Assembly: GCF_013359595.1 (NCBI RefSeq) | Contig: NZ_JABFMP010000020.1 | Location: forward strand, 1-64,000 | DNA: 64,000 nucleotides | Source of the DNA: Pseudomonas sp. C1C7 | GTDB lineage: Bacteria; Pseudomonadota; Gammaproteobacteria; Pseudomonadales; Pseudomonadaceae | Direction: 5' to 3' | Part shown: piece after piece, positions 42,847-52,800 of the stretch | How positions within the stretch are numbered: the first letter of the stretch is position 1 | Layout of the letters: every line of letters begins with the position of its first letter | The notes under the pieces: generated by a model | Seen by the model: only the letters and a program-made list of their open reading frames with translations | Databases searched by the model: none | Told to the model about the DNA's origin: nothing | Program-made: the position numbers and the translations under genes

Positions 42847-43637
42847 GCATCCGTCATCTCGATCACCAGCGCAGCGTCCTGATTGACGTCAAGGATCAGG
42901 TGGCACTGGTGACGCTCAATCGCCCGGCCAACTTGAATGCGGTGAATCAACACCTGCGCAGCGCGCTGATCGCCGCGCTGGCCCAGCTCAATGAAGACCC
43001 GGCTGTCAAAGCGGTGGTTCTGACCGGTGCCGGCGACCGGGCCTTTTGCGCCGGCCAGGACCTGGAAGAAGCCAGCACCGTCGACTGGAAGCAGATTGCT
43101 CCCTGGCTGAGCGCGCAACGCGCCATGTACCAGGCCGTCCGCGATCTGGACAAGCCCTGTGTGGTCGCCATCAACGGCGTCGCCGCCGGCGCTGGCATGC
43201 AATTGGCGCTGTGTGGCGACTGGCGGATAGCCTCACCAGACGCCCGCATTGGTCAACCTGAAGTGAAAGCAGGCTTGGCGAGCATCGTCGGTTCCTATTT
43301 GCTCTCGTTGCATGTAGGCCTGACCCATAACACACAACTGTCGTTGTCCGGCGAACTCATCAACGGGCAGCGCGCCTATGAAATCGGGCTGGTGACCGAA
43401 CTGCATGCTTCAGACGTACTGGGTGCCGCCCTCGCCCGAGCCCATTCAATGGCGCAGTTGCCCACGACCGCCATTCGCCTGTCCAAACAACGTTTCCGGG
43501 CGCTGACGCAATCCGGCTTCGACGACGCTTGCACCGCCGGCATCCGAGCCCAGCTCGAATGTTATGCCAGCGATGAACCACAGACCTTGATGAGCGCGTT
43601 TCTCGACGCCCGTGCACGCAAAGGAAATACGCCATGA
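42843..43637 (+). CDS. Enoyl-CoA hydratase/isomerase family protein (first crotonase)
   Basis: A 264-residue crotonase-fold enzyme. The oxyanion hole segments are GAGDRAFCAGQDLEE and INGVAAGAGMQLALCGD, and the catalytic Glu region is IGQPEVKAG. The overall pattern resembles PaaG-like isomerases. Both ends overlap neighbours by ATGA (42843-42846 and 43634-43637), so it is translated together with the synthetase and the aldehyde dehydrogenase. It probably hydrates, isomerises or cleaves the CoA ester made upstream. Confidence 0.87.
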   Translation: MSIRHLDHQRSVLIDVKDQVALVTLNRPANLNAVNQHLRSALIAALAQLNEDPAVKAVVLTGAGDRAFCAGQDLEEASTVDWKQIAPWLSAQRAMYQAVRDLDKPCVVAINGVAAGAGMQLALCGDWRIASPDARIGQPEVKAGLASIVGSYLLSLHVGLTHNTQLSLSGELINGQRAYEIGLVTELHASDVLGAALARAHSMAQLPTTAIRLSKQRFRALTQSGFDDACTAGIRAQLECYASDEPQTLMSAFLDARARKGNTP

Positions 43638-45073
43638 CTGCCTATCAACATCACCTAATCGACGGACGCTGGACGCCGGCACAATCCGCCGACCGCACCC
43701 GCGTCTTCGACTCCGCGAGTGAAGCCGAACTGGGGCACGTCGCCCACGGCACCCGCGCAGAAATCGACCTGGCCGTTGAGGCCGCAAAAAACGCTTTGGC
43801 ATCATGGTCAGCTCTGCCGGTGAGCACACGAGCCGACTTCGTACGCGAGATCGCCAATCAACTGGAAGAACACGTTGATACCCTTGCGCGGGGCATCGCC
43901 GCCGAGGTCGGCATGCCGCTCAAACTGTCACAGCGCATACAGGTGCAGGCCCCCATTCTGGCCTGGCGGGCGACGGCTGATCTGGCGGTCGATTGCCTGG
44001 CGGAAGCCCGGATCGGCAACTCCACCATCACCCATGTCCCGGTGGGCGTGGTCGGCGCAATCACGCCGTGGAACTACCCATTGCACCAGATCACCGGCAA
44101 AGTGGCCGCCGCTTTGATCGCTGGTTGCACCGTGGTGCTCAAGCCCTCGGAGCTGGCTCCTTGCACAGCGCGGGCGCTGGGCGAAGCCGCGCTGGCCGCC
44201 GGCCTGCCTAACGGTGTGCTGAACATTGTCGTGGGCGATGCGGCGACCGGACAGGCGTTGGTTGATCATCCCGATGTCGCCTTGTTGTCGTTTACCGGTT
44301 CCACCGCCGTGGGCCGGCGCATCGCCGCCTCGGCAGGCCAGGCCCTTAAACGCGTTGCCCTGGAGCTGGGCGGCAAATCAGCCTGCATCGCGACAGCCGA
44401 TGCCCCGGCCGAGAACGTCGTCCGCCAGGTGATCGGCTCGTGTTTCCTCAACTCGGGTCAATCATGCAATTCGCTGACTCGCCTGCTGGTCCCTGTCGAG
44501 CTGTATGACACCTACCGCGCCTTGCTGGCTGACGCCGTGACGCGCCTGACACTGGGCGACCCCATGGATTCGGCCACGCGCATGGGGCCATTGGTGTCTG
44601 CGGTGCATCGCGACCGTGTGCATGCCGTGATTGCCGATAGCCAATCCCAGGGTTTTGACTTGATTGCCGGCGGCAGCCAGGCACCGGTGCCGGTGACGGG
44701 TTACTACATCGCGCCGACCATTTTCGGACGAGTTCCGCCTCAATCGACGCTGGCGCAACAGGAAGTGTTCGGCCCGGTGCTCAGTGTCATCACCTATGAA
44801 ACCGAACAACAGGCCATCGAAATTGCCAACGGCACAGCGTATGGCCTGGCCGGTGCAGTGTGGGCCGGTGACCTCGATCACGCCCTGAGCCTCGCTGTTC
44901 AATTGCGTGCCGGTCAGGTCGACGTCAATGGCGCGCCCTATAACCCGGCGGCGCCGTTTGGTGGCTTCGGTGATTCCGGCCTCGGTCGTGAAGGCGGGAC
45001 CTTTGGCATCGAGGAATTCGTCGAGGTCCGCTCCATTCAAATGCCAGTTGCCAGAACCCAGGAGAAATCATGA
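43634..45073 (+). CDS. NAD(P)-dependent aldehyde dehydrogenase
   Basis: A 479-residue aldehyde dehydrogenase with the substrate-site PWNYPLHQITGKVAAAL, the cofactor loop FTGSTAVGRRIA, the general-base Glu in ALELGGKSACI and the nucleophile Cys278 in NSGQSCNSLTRL. The end has the family's PFGGFGDSGLGREGG. It lies between two crotonase genes and overlaps both by ATGA. It would oxidise an aldehyde released from the CoA ester to the acid, as vanillin dehydrogenase does in ferulate breakdown; the true substrate is not known. Confidence 0.9.
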   Translation: MTAYQHHLIDGRWTPAQSADRTRVFDSASEAELGHVAHGTRAEIDLAVEAAKNALASWSALPVSTRADFVREIANQLEEHVDTLARGIAAEVGMPLKLSQRIQVQAPILAWRATADLAVDCLAEARIGNSTITHVPVGVVGAITPWNYPLHQITGKVAAALIAGCTVVLKPSELAPCTARALGEAALAAGLPNGVLNIVVGDAATGQALVDHPDVALLSFTGSTAVGRRIAASAGQALKRVALELGGKSACIATADAPAENVVRQVIGSCFLNSGQSCNSLTRLLVPVELYDTYRALLADAVTRLTLGDPMDSATRMGPLVSAVHRDRVHAVIADSQSQGFDLIAGGSQAPVPVTGYYIAPTIFGRVPPQSTLAQQEVFGPVLSVITYETEQQAIEIANGTAYGLAGAVWAGDLDHALSLAVQLRAGQVDVNGAPYNPAAPFGGFGDSGLGREGGTFGIEEFVEVRSIQMPVARTQEKS

Positions 45074-45891
45074 ACTTCACGCAGATCGAACTCAGCCGAT
45101 TTGGTGCTCAAGAGCACGTTGCCGTCGTGACGCTGATGCGCCCGGAAAAGATGAATGCATTGACCAAAGTCATGGAGGCCGAACTGCGCGAAGCCTTTGC
45201 CCAGCTGGATCGCGATGACAGCGTGCGCGTCATCGTGCTGACCGGCAACGGCCGTGCGTTCTGCGCCGGCATGGACATCGATGAACTTGAGGTGCTGCCA
45301 CCGGACGACATCAGCGAAATGAGCTGGATGCGCGCCTACGACATGAATCGTCGCAGCGACTATCAAAGCCGCTATTCGTATTTCCCGGGTATGCGCAAAC
45401 CCGTTATCAGCGCGATCAATGGCGCTGCCGCAGGCTTGGGTTTGGTATTGGCGCTGTACAGCGACATGCGTTTCGCCAGTGAAACCGCGGTGTTTTCCAC
45501 GGCCTTCGCCAAACGTGGATTGATTGCCGAGCACGGCATTGCCTGGCTGCTGCCGCGTGTTGTCGGGCCTGGGCACGCCGCTGACCTGCTGCTCTCATCA
45601 CGCAAGGTTTCAGCGCAGGAAGCGTTGAGCATGGGACTGGTCGAACGCCTGTTCGCACCGGATTCCCTGTTGGACCAGACCCTGAAATACGCCGAAGACC
45701 TGGCCCTGAATGTCTCGCCGCGTTCGATAAGGATCATCAAGCAACAGTTGGGCGAATCACCCTTCCAGACACTCACCGAGTCCATCACCCAGGCCAATCG
45801 GGAGATGTTCCTGAGTATCCAGAGCGATGACTTCAAGGAAGGTGTGGCGCATTTCATGGAGCGGCGACCGGCACGTTTCAACGGCCACTGA
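45070..45891 (+). CDS. Enoyl-CoA hydratase family protein (second crotonase)
   Basis: A 273-residue crotonase-fold enzyme. Oxyanion segments are TGNGRAFCAGMDIDELE and INGAAAGLGLVLALYSD; FSTAFAKRGLIAEHGIAWLL follows, typical of hydratases with a Glu acid/base. It is distinct from the first crotonase in this operon (about one third shared by eye). The start overlaps the aldehyde dehydrogenase stop. It differs from the HCHL feruloyl-CoA hydratase-lyase known in P. fluorescens, so the cluster is not the textbook ferulate one. Confidence 0.87.
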   Translation: MNFTQIELSRFGAQEHVAVVTLMRPEKMNALTKVMEAELREAFAQLDRDDSVRVIVLTGNGRAFCAGMDIDELEVLPPDDISEMSWMRAYDMNRRSDYQSRYSYFPGMRKPVISAINGAAAGLGLVLALYSDMRFASETAVFSTAFAKRGLIAEHGIAWLLPRVVGPGHAADLLLSSRKVSAQEALSMGLVERLFAPDSLLDQTLKYAEDLALNVSPRSIRIIKQQLGESPFQTLTESITQANREMFLSIQSDDFKEGVAHFMERRPARFNGH

Positions 45892-46011
45892 TTGCGCCAG
45901 ACCACCTTCAGAACTGCCACAATCCCCGGCGTACAGTCGCTTCGACGTTTCGCTGGGGATCACAGGGCATTGAAATCACGAGCACTCCATAAAAATAACA
46001 AGGAGTCAGCG

Positions 46012-47328
46012 ATGACTATTCTCAATACCGCAGAACAGCACATCGGCGTGCAGGCCCCTGCCCTCGCCGAATCGACGTTCAAGAAAATCATGTGGCGGTT
46101 CATGCCGCTGTTGTTCCTCTGCTACGTCGTCAGCTACCTCGACAGGATCAACGTCGGCTTCGCCAAGCTGACCATGCTCAACGATTTGTCTTTCAGCAAC
46201 GCGGTCTACGGCCTAGGTGCCGGCGTGTTTTTCATTGGCTATTTCTTTGCCGAAGTACCGAGCAATCTGATCCTGCATCGCGTTGGCGCGCGACGCTGGA
46301 TCGCGCGGATCATGATCACCTGGTCGCTGATCTCCGCGGCCACCGCGCTAGTGCAGACGCCCATGCAGTTCTATATCGCGCGCTTTTTCCTGGGCATCGC
46401 CGAAGCAGGTTTCTTCCCTGGCATCGTGCTCTACCTCACCCTCTGGTTTCCCGCCCACCGCCGGGGCAAGATGGTCGCGCTGCTGATGGCCGGCAACCCG
46501 GTGTCCGGCATCCTCAGCGGGCTGGTGTCGGGCTATATCCTGCACACGATGAACATGGTCCACGGCCTGGCGGGCTGGCAATGGCTGTTCATCATTGAAG
46601 CGGCACCGGCACTGATTCTCGGGCTGGTGGTGATGTTCTTTCTCACCGACAAAGTTGACGACGCTCACTGGCTGAGCAACGAGCAGCGAGCCATCGTTGC
46701 CGAAGAAATCAGCCAGGACAACCGCGCCAAAACCCACAGTTCGGTTCGTCAGGGACTGCTCGGCGGGCGGGTATGGCTGATGTGCTCCATTTTGTTCCTG
46801 CTGGTCATGGGCACCAGCACCATCGGCTTCTGGCAGCCCAGCATCATCAGCAATTCCGGCATTACCGATCCAAGAATGATCGGGGTGATTTCGGCGGTGC
46901 CTTACCTGGCGGCACTGCTGGGCATGTACCTGGCGGGCAAAAGCTCCGATCGCCACCGTGAGCGTCGTTGGCATGCGGTCATTCCACTGTTGGTGGCAGT
47001 GCCAGGGTTCCTGATTTGCGCCTTTTTCCCGTTGACACCCTGGCTGGCAATTACCGGCCTGATCATTGCGACGGCGGGGATCATCACGTCCCTGCCGATG
47101 TTCTGGGCACTGCCGACCTCGTTCCTGGGTGGCGCCGGGGCAGCCGCCGGTATTGCCCTGATCAACTCCACGGGCAATCTGGCCAGCTTTGCCGGCCCGG
47201 CACTGCTCGGTGTCCTGAAGGACCTGACGCAATCAATGACCACCGGCCTGGTCATCGTCGCCGGCTGCGTGTTCGTGTCGGCCATGATCATCCTGGTGTT
47301 CGTGCCCGCCAGGATGGTCAATCGCTAG
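46012..47328 (+). CDS. MFS transporter, anion:cation symporter (ACS) family
   Basis: A 438-residue transporter with about 12 membrane spans. The ACS/phthalate-permease pattern is clear in YVVSYLDRINVGFAKLTM, GYFFAEVPSNLILHRVGARR and GIAEAGFFPGIVLYLTLWFP. AAGGAG lies eight bases before the ATG at 46012. It follows the catabolic genes by 120 bases and probably imports their carboxylate substrate. Confidence 0.9.
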   Translation: MTILNTAEQHIGVQAPALAESTFKKIMWRFMPLLFLCYVVSYLDRINVGFAKLTMLNDLSFSNAVYGLGAGVFFIGYFFAEVPSNLILHRVGARRWIARIMITWSLISAATALVQTPMQFYIARFFLGIAEAGFFPGIVLYLTLWFPAHRRGKMVALLMAGNPVSGILSGLVSGYILHTMNMVHGLAGWQWLFIIEAAPALILGLVVMFFLTDKVDDAHWLSNEQRAIVAEEISQDNRAKTHSSVRQGLLGGRVWLMCSILFLLVMGTSTIGFWQPSIISNSGITDPRMIGVISAVPYLAALLGMYLAGKSSDRHRERRWHAVIPLLVAVPGFLICAFFPLTPWLAITGLIIATAGIITSLPMFWALPTSFLGGAGAAAGIALINSTGNLASFAGPALLGVLKDLTQSMTTGLVIVAGCVFVSAMIILVFVPARMVNR

Positions 47329-47417
47329 TCAGACTTTCCTGTTGTAGACCCCATCACAGCTTCTGGCGACAACCCGGCAGAAGCTGCGTCAAAGGACCAG
47401 AGACTGAAGTGAGCACC

Positions 47418-48350
47418 ATGAACAACCCAATGAATATCGATGCAGTACCGGCCAATCAACTGCAAGCCGAATACTTCGAGTACAGCAAGGCGGCCAATCC
47501 GATCAGCGCCAACCTCATTTCCCGAATTCCCTACCACAATTTTCCAGCGTCACTCTGTGACAGCGGGCCCTCTCGGGTCATACCGCTGGACTTGAGCGAC
47601 GCCCTAGGCTGTGAAGGTCACGCGACCGGGCCGGGGTTGTGCGCGAACTTCATCCGCCTCAATGCGGGCGATAGCCTGACGCTTGAGCCCAACGCCACCT
47701 CACAGGTGTTTTACGTGATTGCCGGCGCAGGAGACGTCATCCAGGGCGAGCACAGCATTGAGTGGTCCAAGGGCTGCTTCATTGCGCTGCCGGGTCTTCT
47801 GGAGGCCCGCTTCAGCGCGACCGAAGACGCCCGGCTCTACTACGTTCATGACGAACCCCTGTTGCGCTATCTCGGCGTGACCCGCAGAACCGATCGCTTC
47901 GCTCCCACGCTTTATCCCGCGCAGACAGCCAACGCGAAGCTGCGTGAAGCCGCCAATGATCCGCGCGCGCAAGACCGCAGCCGCATCAGCATCTTGCTGG
48001 GCAATAGCAATTTCCCGCAAACCAGAACCGTGACCCACGTGCTCTGGGCCATGTATGGAATTCTGCCTGCCGGCTCGATCCAGAAACCTCACCGGCACCA
48101 GTCCATTGCCCTGGATTTCATTATCGATTGCCCGACAGGCTGCTACACCCTGGTAGGGACGGAACTGGATGTCGATGGGCAAATTCGCAACCCGGTTCGG
48201 GTGGATTGGGCTCCGGGGCTGGCATTTGTGACGCCACCGGGATACTGGCACGCCCATTTCAACGAGTCGGATCAGGAAGCGTTTCTGATCCCGATTCAAG
48301 ATGCGGGTTTGCAGACGCATCTGCGTTCACTGGATATTCGCTTCAGCTGA
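47418..48350 (+). CDS. Bicupin protein
   Basis: A 310-residue protein with two cupin domains. The first (FIRLNAGDSLTLEPNATSQV, VIQGEHSIEW) lacks the usual metal histidines. The second (YGILPAGSIQKPHRHQSIAL, then PGYWHAHFNESDQEAF) keeps the HxH pair and a late His. The layout resembles gentisate dioxygenase-like bicupins, but the first site looks inactive. GAAGTGAG precedes the ATG. It is the last gene of the catabolic cluster. It may be a dioxygenase or isomerase acting late in the pathway. Confidence 0.8.
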   Translation: MNNPMNIDAVPANQLQAEYFEYSKAANPISANLISRIPYHNFPASLCDSGPSRVIPLDLSDALGCEGHATGPGLCANFIRLNAGDSLTLEPNATSQVFYVIAGAGDVIQGEHSIEWSKGCFIALPGLLEARFSATEDARLYYVHDEPLLRYLGVTRRTDRFAPTLYPAQTANAKLREAANDPRAQDRSRISILLGNSNFPQTRTVTHVLWAMYGILPAGSIQKPHRHQSIALDFIIDCPTGCYTLVGTELDVDGQIRNPVRVDWAPGLAFVTPPGYWHAHFNESDQEAFLIPIQDAGLQTHLRSLDIRFS

Positions 48351-48398
48351 AACAGGCTGTCTTCGCTGCGATATCTGCGGTGCATGACATGTGAAAGC

Positions 48399-48468
48399 GG
48401 GCTTGCTCGCGAAACTGATAGATCACTCAACCATTTCTGGCTGACCGCTCTTTCCGCGAGCAAGACCA
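48399..48468. repeat. REP pair / possible terminator
   Basis: GGGCTTGCTCGCG and its inverse CGCGAGCAAGACC lie about 40 bases apart between the convergent bicupin and efflux operons. Confidence 0.6.
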
Positions 48469-48497
48469 CAGACTCTCTGAAGGCCCCTCCGGCTGGG

Positions 48498-49880
48498 TTA
48501 ACCACCCAATGCATTCACCAAGGCCGCCTGATTCTGCCATTGCGCAGTCTTGACCTGGGACAGCGCATTCTGCGCCGCCAGTTGAACCCTTTGCGCCTGC
48601 AGCACATCCAGAAAAGGCGTCTCGCCTGCTTGCCAGGCGCGTTGAATCTGCTCGGCAGCAGAGCTGGCCTGACTGGCTGCACTCGCCAGAAGGGCCTGCC
48701 GTTGAGCATTGCGTTGAGCAGCCGCCAAGGCTGATTCCACCTCGGAAACGGCCGTCAACACGGTGCGTCGATAACTCAACATCGCCTGCCGCGCCTCGGC
48801 ATCGCGAAAATCAACCACATTGCGTCGTCGACCACCATCGAGCACCGGCACGCTGGCGTTCACACCGGCCAGCCAGAACGTTGAACCGGCCAAATCAGCA
48901 GCGCCTACACCGTCAATTAGCGACCCCAAGGCGGTCGACAGACTCAAGCGCGGCATCAGATCCGCCTTGGCCACGCCGACCCGCGCATAAGCCGCAATCA
49001 ATCGAGCTTCAGCGGCACGAACATCAGGGCGACGACGCAACAGATCCGCCGGCGTACCGGCGCCCGGTAACGACACAGTCGAGACGTTCGCCGGGCTGTC
49101 CTTGAACTGTTGATACAACGTCTCGGCCGGCTGGGCCAGCAGCACCGACAAGCGATGCAGTGAGCGCTGCCAGTTCAGTTGCAACGCAGGCACCTGGGCG
49201 GCGGTGGAGTCCGATTGAGCGCGGGCGCGCAGCACGTCCGCTTCCGGGCTGTCGCCGGCCGTGTACAACTGCTCGGTCAATTGCAAGGTCTCGGCCTGGC
49301 TGGCTGCACTTTGCCTGACGATCGTCAAACGCTCCTCCAGGCCGCGGGCCTCTGCATAGGCCTGGACCACTTCCGAAATCAGCGCTACCCGCACACCCCG
49401 CGCCTCTTCTTCGGTAGCGTCGAGGTCGGCATTCGCGGCACGCACGCCTTCGCGGATGCGACCGAACAGATCAATTTCCCAAGCCGCACTCAAACCGATC
49501 GAGGTCGGCTCGGTGATCAGCGCATCGGTGAAACCGGCCTGGTCAGCGGATATCCGCTGACGCGCCGCACTGGCCCCCAGGTCGACCTGCGGACTGCCCG
49601 AGGCCCCTGCAATGTTGCGTAACGCACGCCCGGCATCGATACGCGCAAGGGCAATCTGCAAATCAAGGTTTTCCGCCACGGCGCGCTCCACCAAACGGTT
49701 GAGCAACGGGTCCTGATACAGCGTCCACCAATGATCGGTCACGCTTGCGGACTGGGCCGCTGGAGCATTGACGAAACGTTCGACCGGCACTTCGGACCGG
49801 GGCGGCATGACCGGAGACACACACGCACTCAGTAGCGCGGCGCCCAGCACGAGGCCTGAAACGCGAAGAGAGTTATTCAT
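48498..49880 (-). CDS. RND efflux outer-membrane factor (OprM/OprN/NodT family)
   Basis: A 460-residue outer-membrane channel lipoprotein. The signal peptide ends in the lipobox LSAC (residue 19). The TolC-type repeats are seen in DHWWTLYQDPLLNRLVERAV, IGLSAAWEIDLFGRIREGVR and the second-half PDVRAAEARLIAAYARVGVA. ATG 49880 overlaps the permease gene by 8 bases, so it is the last gene of the three-gene efflux operon. It completes the tripartite pump across the outer membrane. Confidence 0.92.
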   Translation of the reverse strand: MNNSLRVSGLVLGAALLSACVSPVMPPRSEVPVERFVNAPAAQSASVTDHWWTLYQDPLLNRLVERAVAENLDLQIALARIDAGRALRNIAGASGSPQVDLGASAARQRISADQAGFTDALITEPTSIGLSAAWEIDLFGRIREGVRAANADLDATEEEARGVRVALISEVVQAYAEARGLEERLTIVRQSAASQAETLQLTEQLYTAGDSPEADVLRARAQSDSTAAQVPALQLNWQRSLHRLSVLLAQPAETLYQQFKDSPANVSTVSLPGAGTPADLLRRRPDVRAAEARLIAAYARVGVAKADLMPRLSLSTALGSLIDGVGAADLAGSTFWLAGVNASVPVLDGGRRRNVVDFRDAEARQAMLSYRRTVLTAVSEVESALAAAQRNAQRQALLASAASQASSAAEQIQRAWQAGETPFLDVLQAQRVQLAAQNALSQVKTAQWQNQAALVNALGG

Positions 49881-52800
49881 GAGCCGCACCCTGTTCAGAA
49901 TGAATGGATTGAGCAAGTACCTGACGCTCGCCACCGGCCAGACGACGGATCAGTACATAGAACACCGGCGTGAACAAAAGGCCGAACAACGTGACGCCGA
50001 TCATCCCGAAGAACACCGCTGCCCCCACGGCCTGACGCATCTCCGAACCGGCCCCCTCGGACATCACCAACGGCAACACACCAAGGACGAAGGCCAGCGA
50101 AGTCATCAGGATCGGCCGCAAGCGCAGACGACAGGCCTCAACCACCGCTTCGACAATGCCCTGCCCCTCCTTCTCTTGCTGGCGCGCGACTTCGACGATC
50201 AAGATCGCGTTCTTCGCCGCCAGCCCCACCAGGACGATAAAGCCGATCTGGGTGAGAATATTGATATCCAGCCCCATCAGCCGCACACCACCGGCAGCCG
50301 CCAGCAGGCACATCGGCACAATCAGCAGGATCGCCAGCGGCAGGCTCCAGCTGCCGTACTGCGCAGCCAGCACCAGGTAGACAAAGATCACACACAACGG
50401 GAACACCAACAGCCCCATGTTGCCAGCCGTGGTCTGCTGGTAACTGAGGTCGGTCCACTGATAGGTGATGCCGGCCGGCAGCGTTTCCTTCGCCAAACGT
50501 TCCATGGTCCTGATCCCGAACTCAGAACCCAGCCCCGGCAAGGTGTCGCCGTTAATTTCGGCGGTCGGGAACAGGTTGTAACGCGGGAATCGCTCCACAC
50601 CCAGCGCCTCATGCAGGCGGGTGACGCTGGCAATCGGCACCATTTGCCCGGCATCGTTGCGCACCTTGACCCGGGCGAGGTCTTGCGGCGTGACGCGGTA
50701 AGGCAGATCCGCTTGCGCAGTCACTCGATACGTACGACCGACGAGATTGAAGTCGTTGATGTAGGAAGAGCCAAAGTAGGTCTCGATCGCCTGATTGATC
50801 TGGCTGCTGGGCACGCCCAGCATTTCGGCGCGCTCACGATCCAGTTCGACGAACACCTGCGGTGTCCTGGCCGAAAACGGTGAATAGACACCCGTCATAC
50901 CTTGGGTCGAATTCGCGGCCGCGATCAGGTCGTCAGTGGCTTTGGCCAAGGCTTCGGTGCCCAGCCCTGCGGTGTCCTGCAAACGCATGGAAAAGCCGCC
51001 GGTGCTGCCCAACCCTTGAACAGGCGGTGGCGTAGCGACAATCACCGTTGCACCGCTGACCACTTTCAATCGTTCACGCAAGTCTTCGGCAATCTTGTCC
51101 GACGTCAGCCCGTGCAGCTTGCGCTTGGACCACGGCTGGAACACCGGCGCCAGACCGGCCGAGTTTGATGAACTGGTACCGGTCACCATCGAGAATCCGG
51201 AAAACGTCGGCACGCGGTCCACGCCCGGCACCTCGAGGGCAATCGCTTCGATCTGTCGCGAGATCTCGTTGGTCCGCTCTAGCGACGCACCGTCGGGCAG
51301 CTGGACGATGACCACCAGGTAACCGCGATCCTGAATAGGAATGAAGCCCTTGGGGGTCGACACCAGCAAATAAGCGGTGGCCGCAATCAGCACCGCGTAG
51401 ACCGCCAGCATCAACGGTGTTTTGGCCACCAGTCCGCGCACACTGCCGGCATAGCGTGAAGAGAGTTTCAGGAAACCGCCGTTGAAACCATCCGCCGCAC
51501 GCTTGAGCAGGCCGAACAGGCCGACTTTCGGGGCGAGAGTAGCCTGGTGGGGCTCATGTCGACGCAGAATCATCGCCGCCAGCGCTGGCGACAACGTCAA
51601 CGAGTTGAATAGCGAGATCGCCGTGGCCACCGCAATGGTGATCCCGAACTGGCGGAAAAACTCACCGGAAATCCCTGGAATGAATGCCGTTGGAACGAAC
51701 ACCGCACACAGCACCAGCGTAATCGCGATCAAGGCGCCGCCGATTTCCTGCATGGTCACGATGGTCGCTTGCAGCGCACTCTTGCCATCGGCCAAATGGC
51801 GCTCGACGTTTTCCACCACCACAATAGCGTTGTCGACCACGATTCCCACCGCCAACACTAAACCGAACAGAGTCAGGTTGTTGATCGAGTAGCCGAGCAG
51901 CGCCATGACCGCGAAAGTACCCACCAACGACACGGGGATCGCCAGGATCGGAATGATCGACGGCCGCCAGCCCTGCAGGAAAACCATGATCACCAACACC
52001 ACGAGAATCACCGCCTCATAGATGGTCTTGCCCAGCTCACCGATGCTGTCGGCAATAAACGCTGTCGGGTTGTAGCCGATGCTGTATTCGATGCCTTCAG
52101 GGAAGTCCTTGCCGATTTTCTGCATGGTTTCTTCGACCACTTTCATCGTCGCCAGGGCATTGGCGCCCGGCCGTTGCAGCACTTGCAGGCCGATGGCCGG
52201 GTTGCGCAAGTAATAGGTGTTGTTGACGTAGGCCAACCCGGCGATCTCCGTTCGCGCCACGTCCTTGAGGCGCACCAGGCGCCCGGCCGTTCCCGACTTG
52301 ATGACGATGTTGTCGAAGTCGGCAGGCTCCTTCAGTCGGCCTTCGAAAATCAGGTTGGGCTGGAATGCCTGCGACGCCACCGGTGGCTGGGCGATCACAC
52401 CGCCGGCTACCTGAGTGTTCTGCGAACGCACGGCGGCAATGATGTCGGCGGGAGTCAGGTTGAAGGCTGCCACGCGTTCAGGATCGAGCCAGATACGCAT
52501 CGAGTATTCGCGCGCCCCCAATGGGTTGATATCACCGACGCCGTCGATCCGTTTGAGCACGTCGGCAACGCTACGGATCGCAAAGTTCGAGACATAGAGC
52601 TGGTCGTAAGTGCCCTTGGGTGAGGAGATGAAGATCGTCGACAGCTGTGTCGGAGAGGACTTGCGCACCGTTACGCCGCTGCGTTGCACCGGCTCCGGCA
52701 AACGCGGCGTGGCCAGCGCCACACGGTTTTGCACCAACACCTGAGCCTTGTCGACATCGGTGCCGCTCTTGAAGGTCACCGTCAGGTTCAAACTGCCATC

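Noticed and set aside
40756..45891. Standard ferulate operon (fcs-ech-vdh)
   Set aside because: The synthetase is NDP-forming and neither crotonase matches the known feruloyl-CoA hydratase-lyase, so the specific name is not supported.
49768..50883. 371-codon plus-strand frame over the RND permease
   Set aside because: Gln/His/Arg-rich translation antisense to a well-supported efflux permease.
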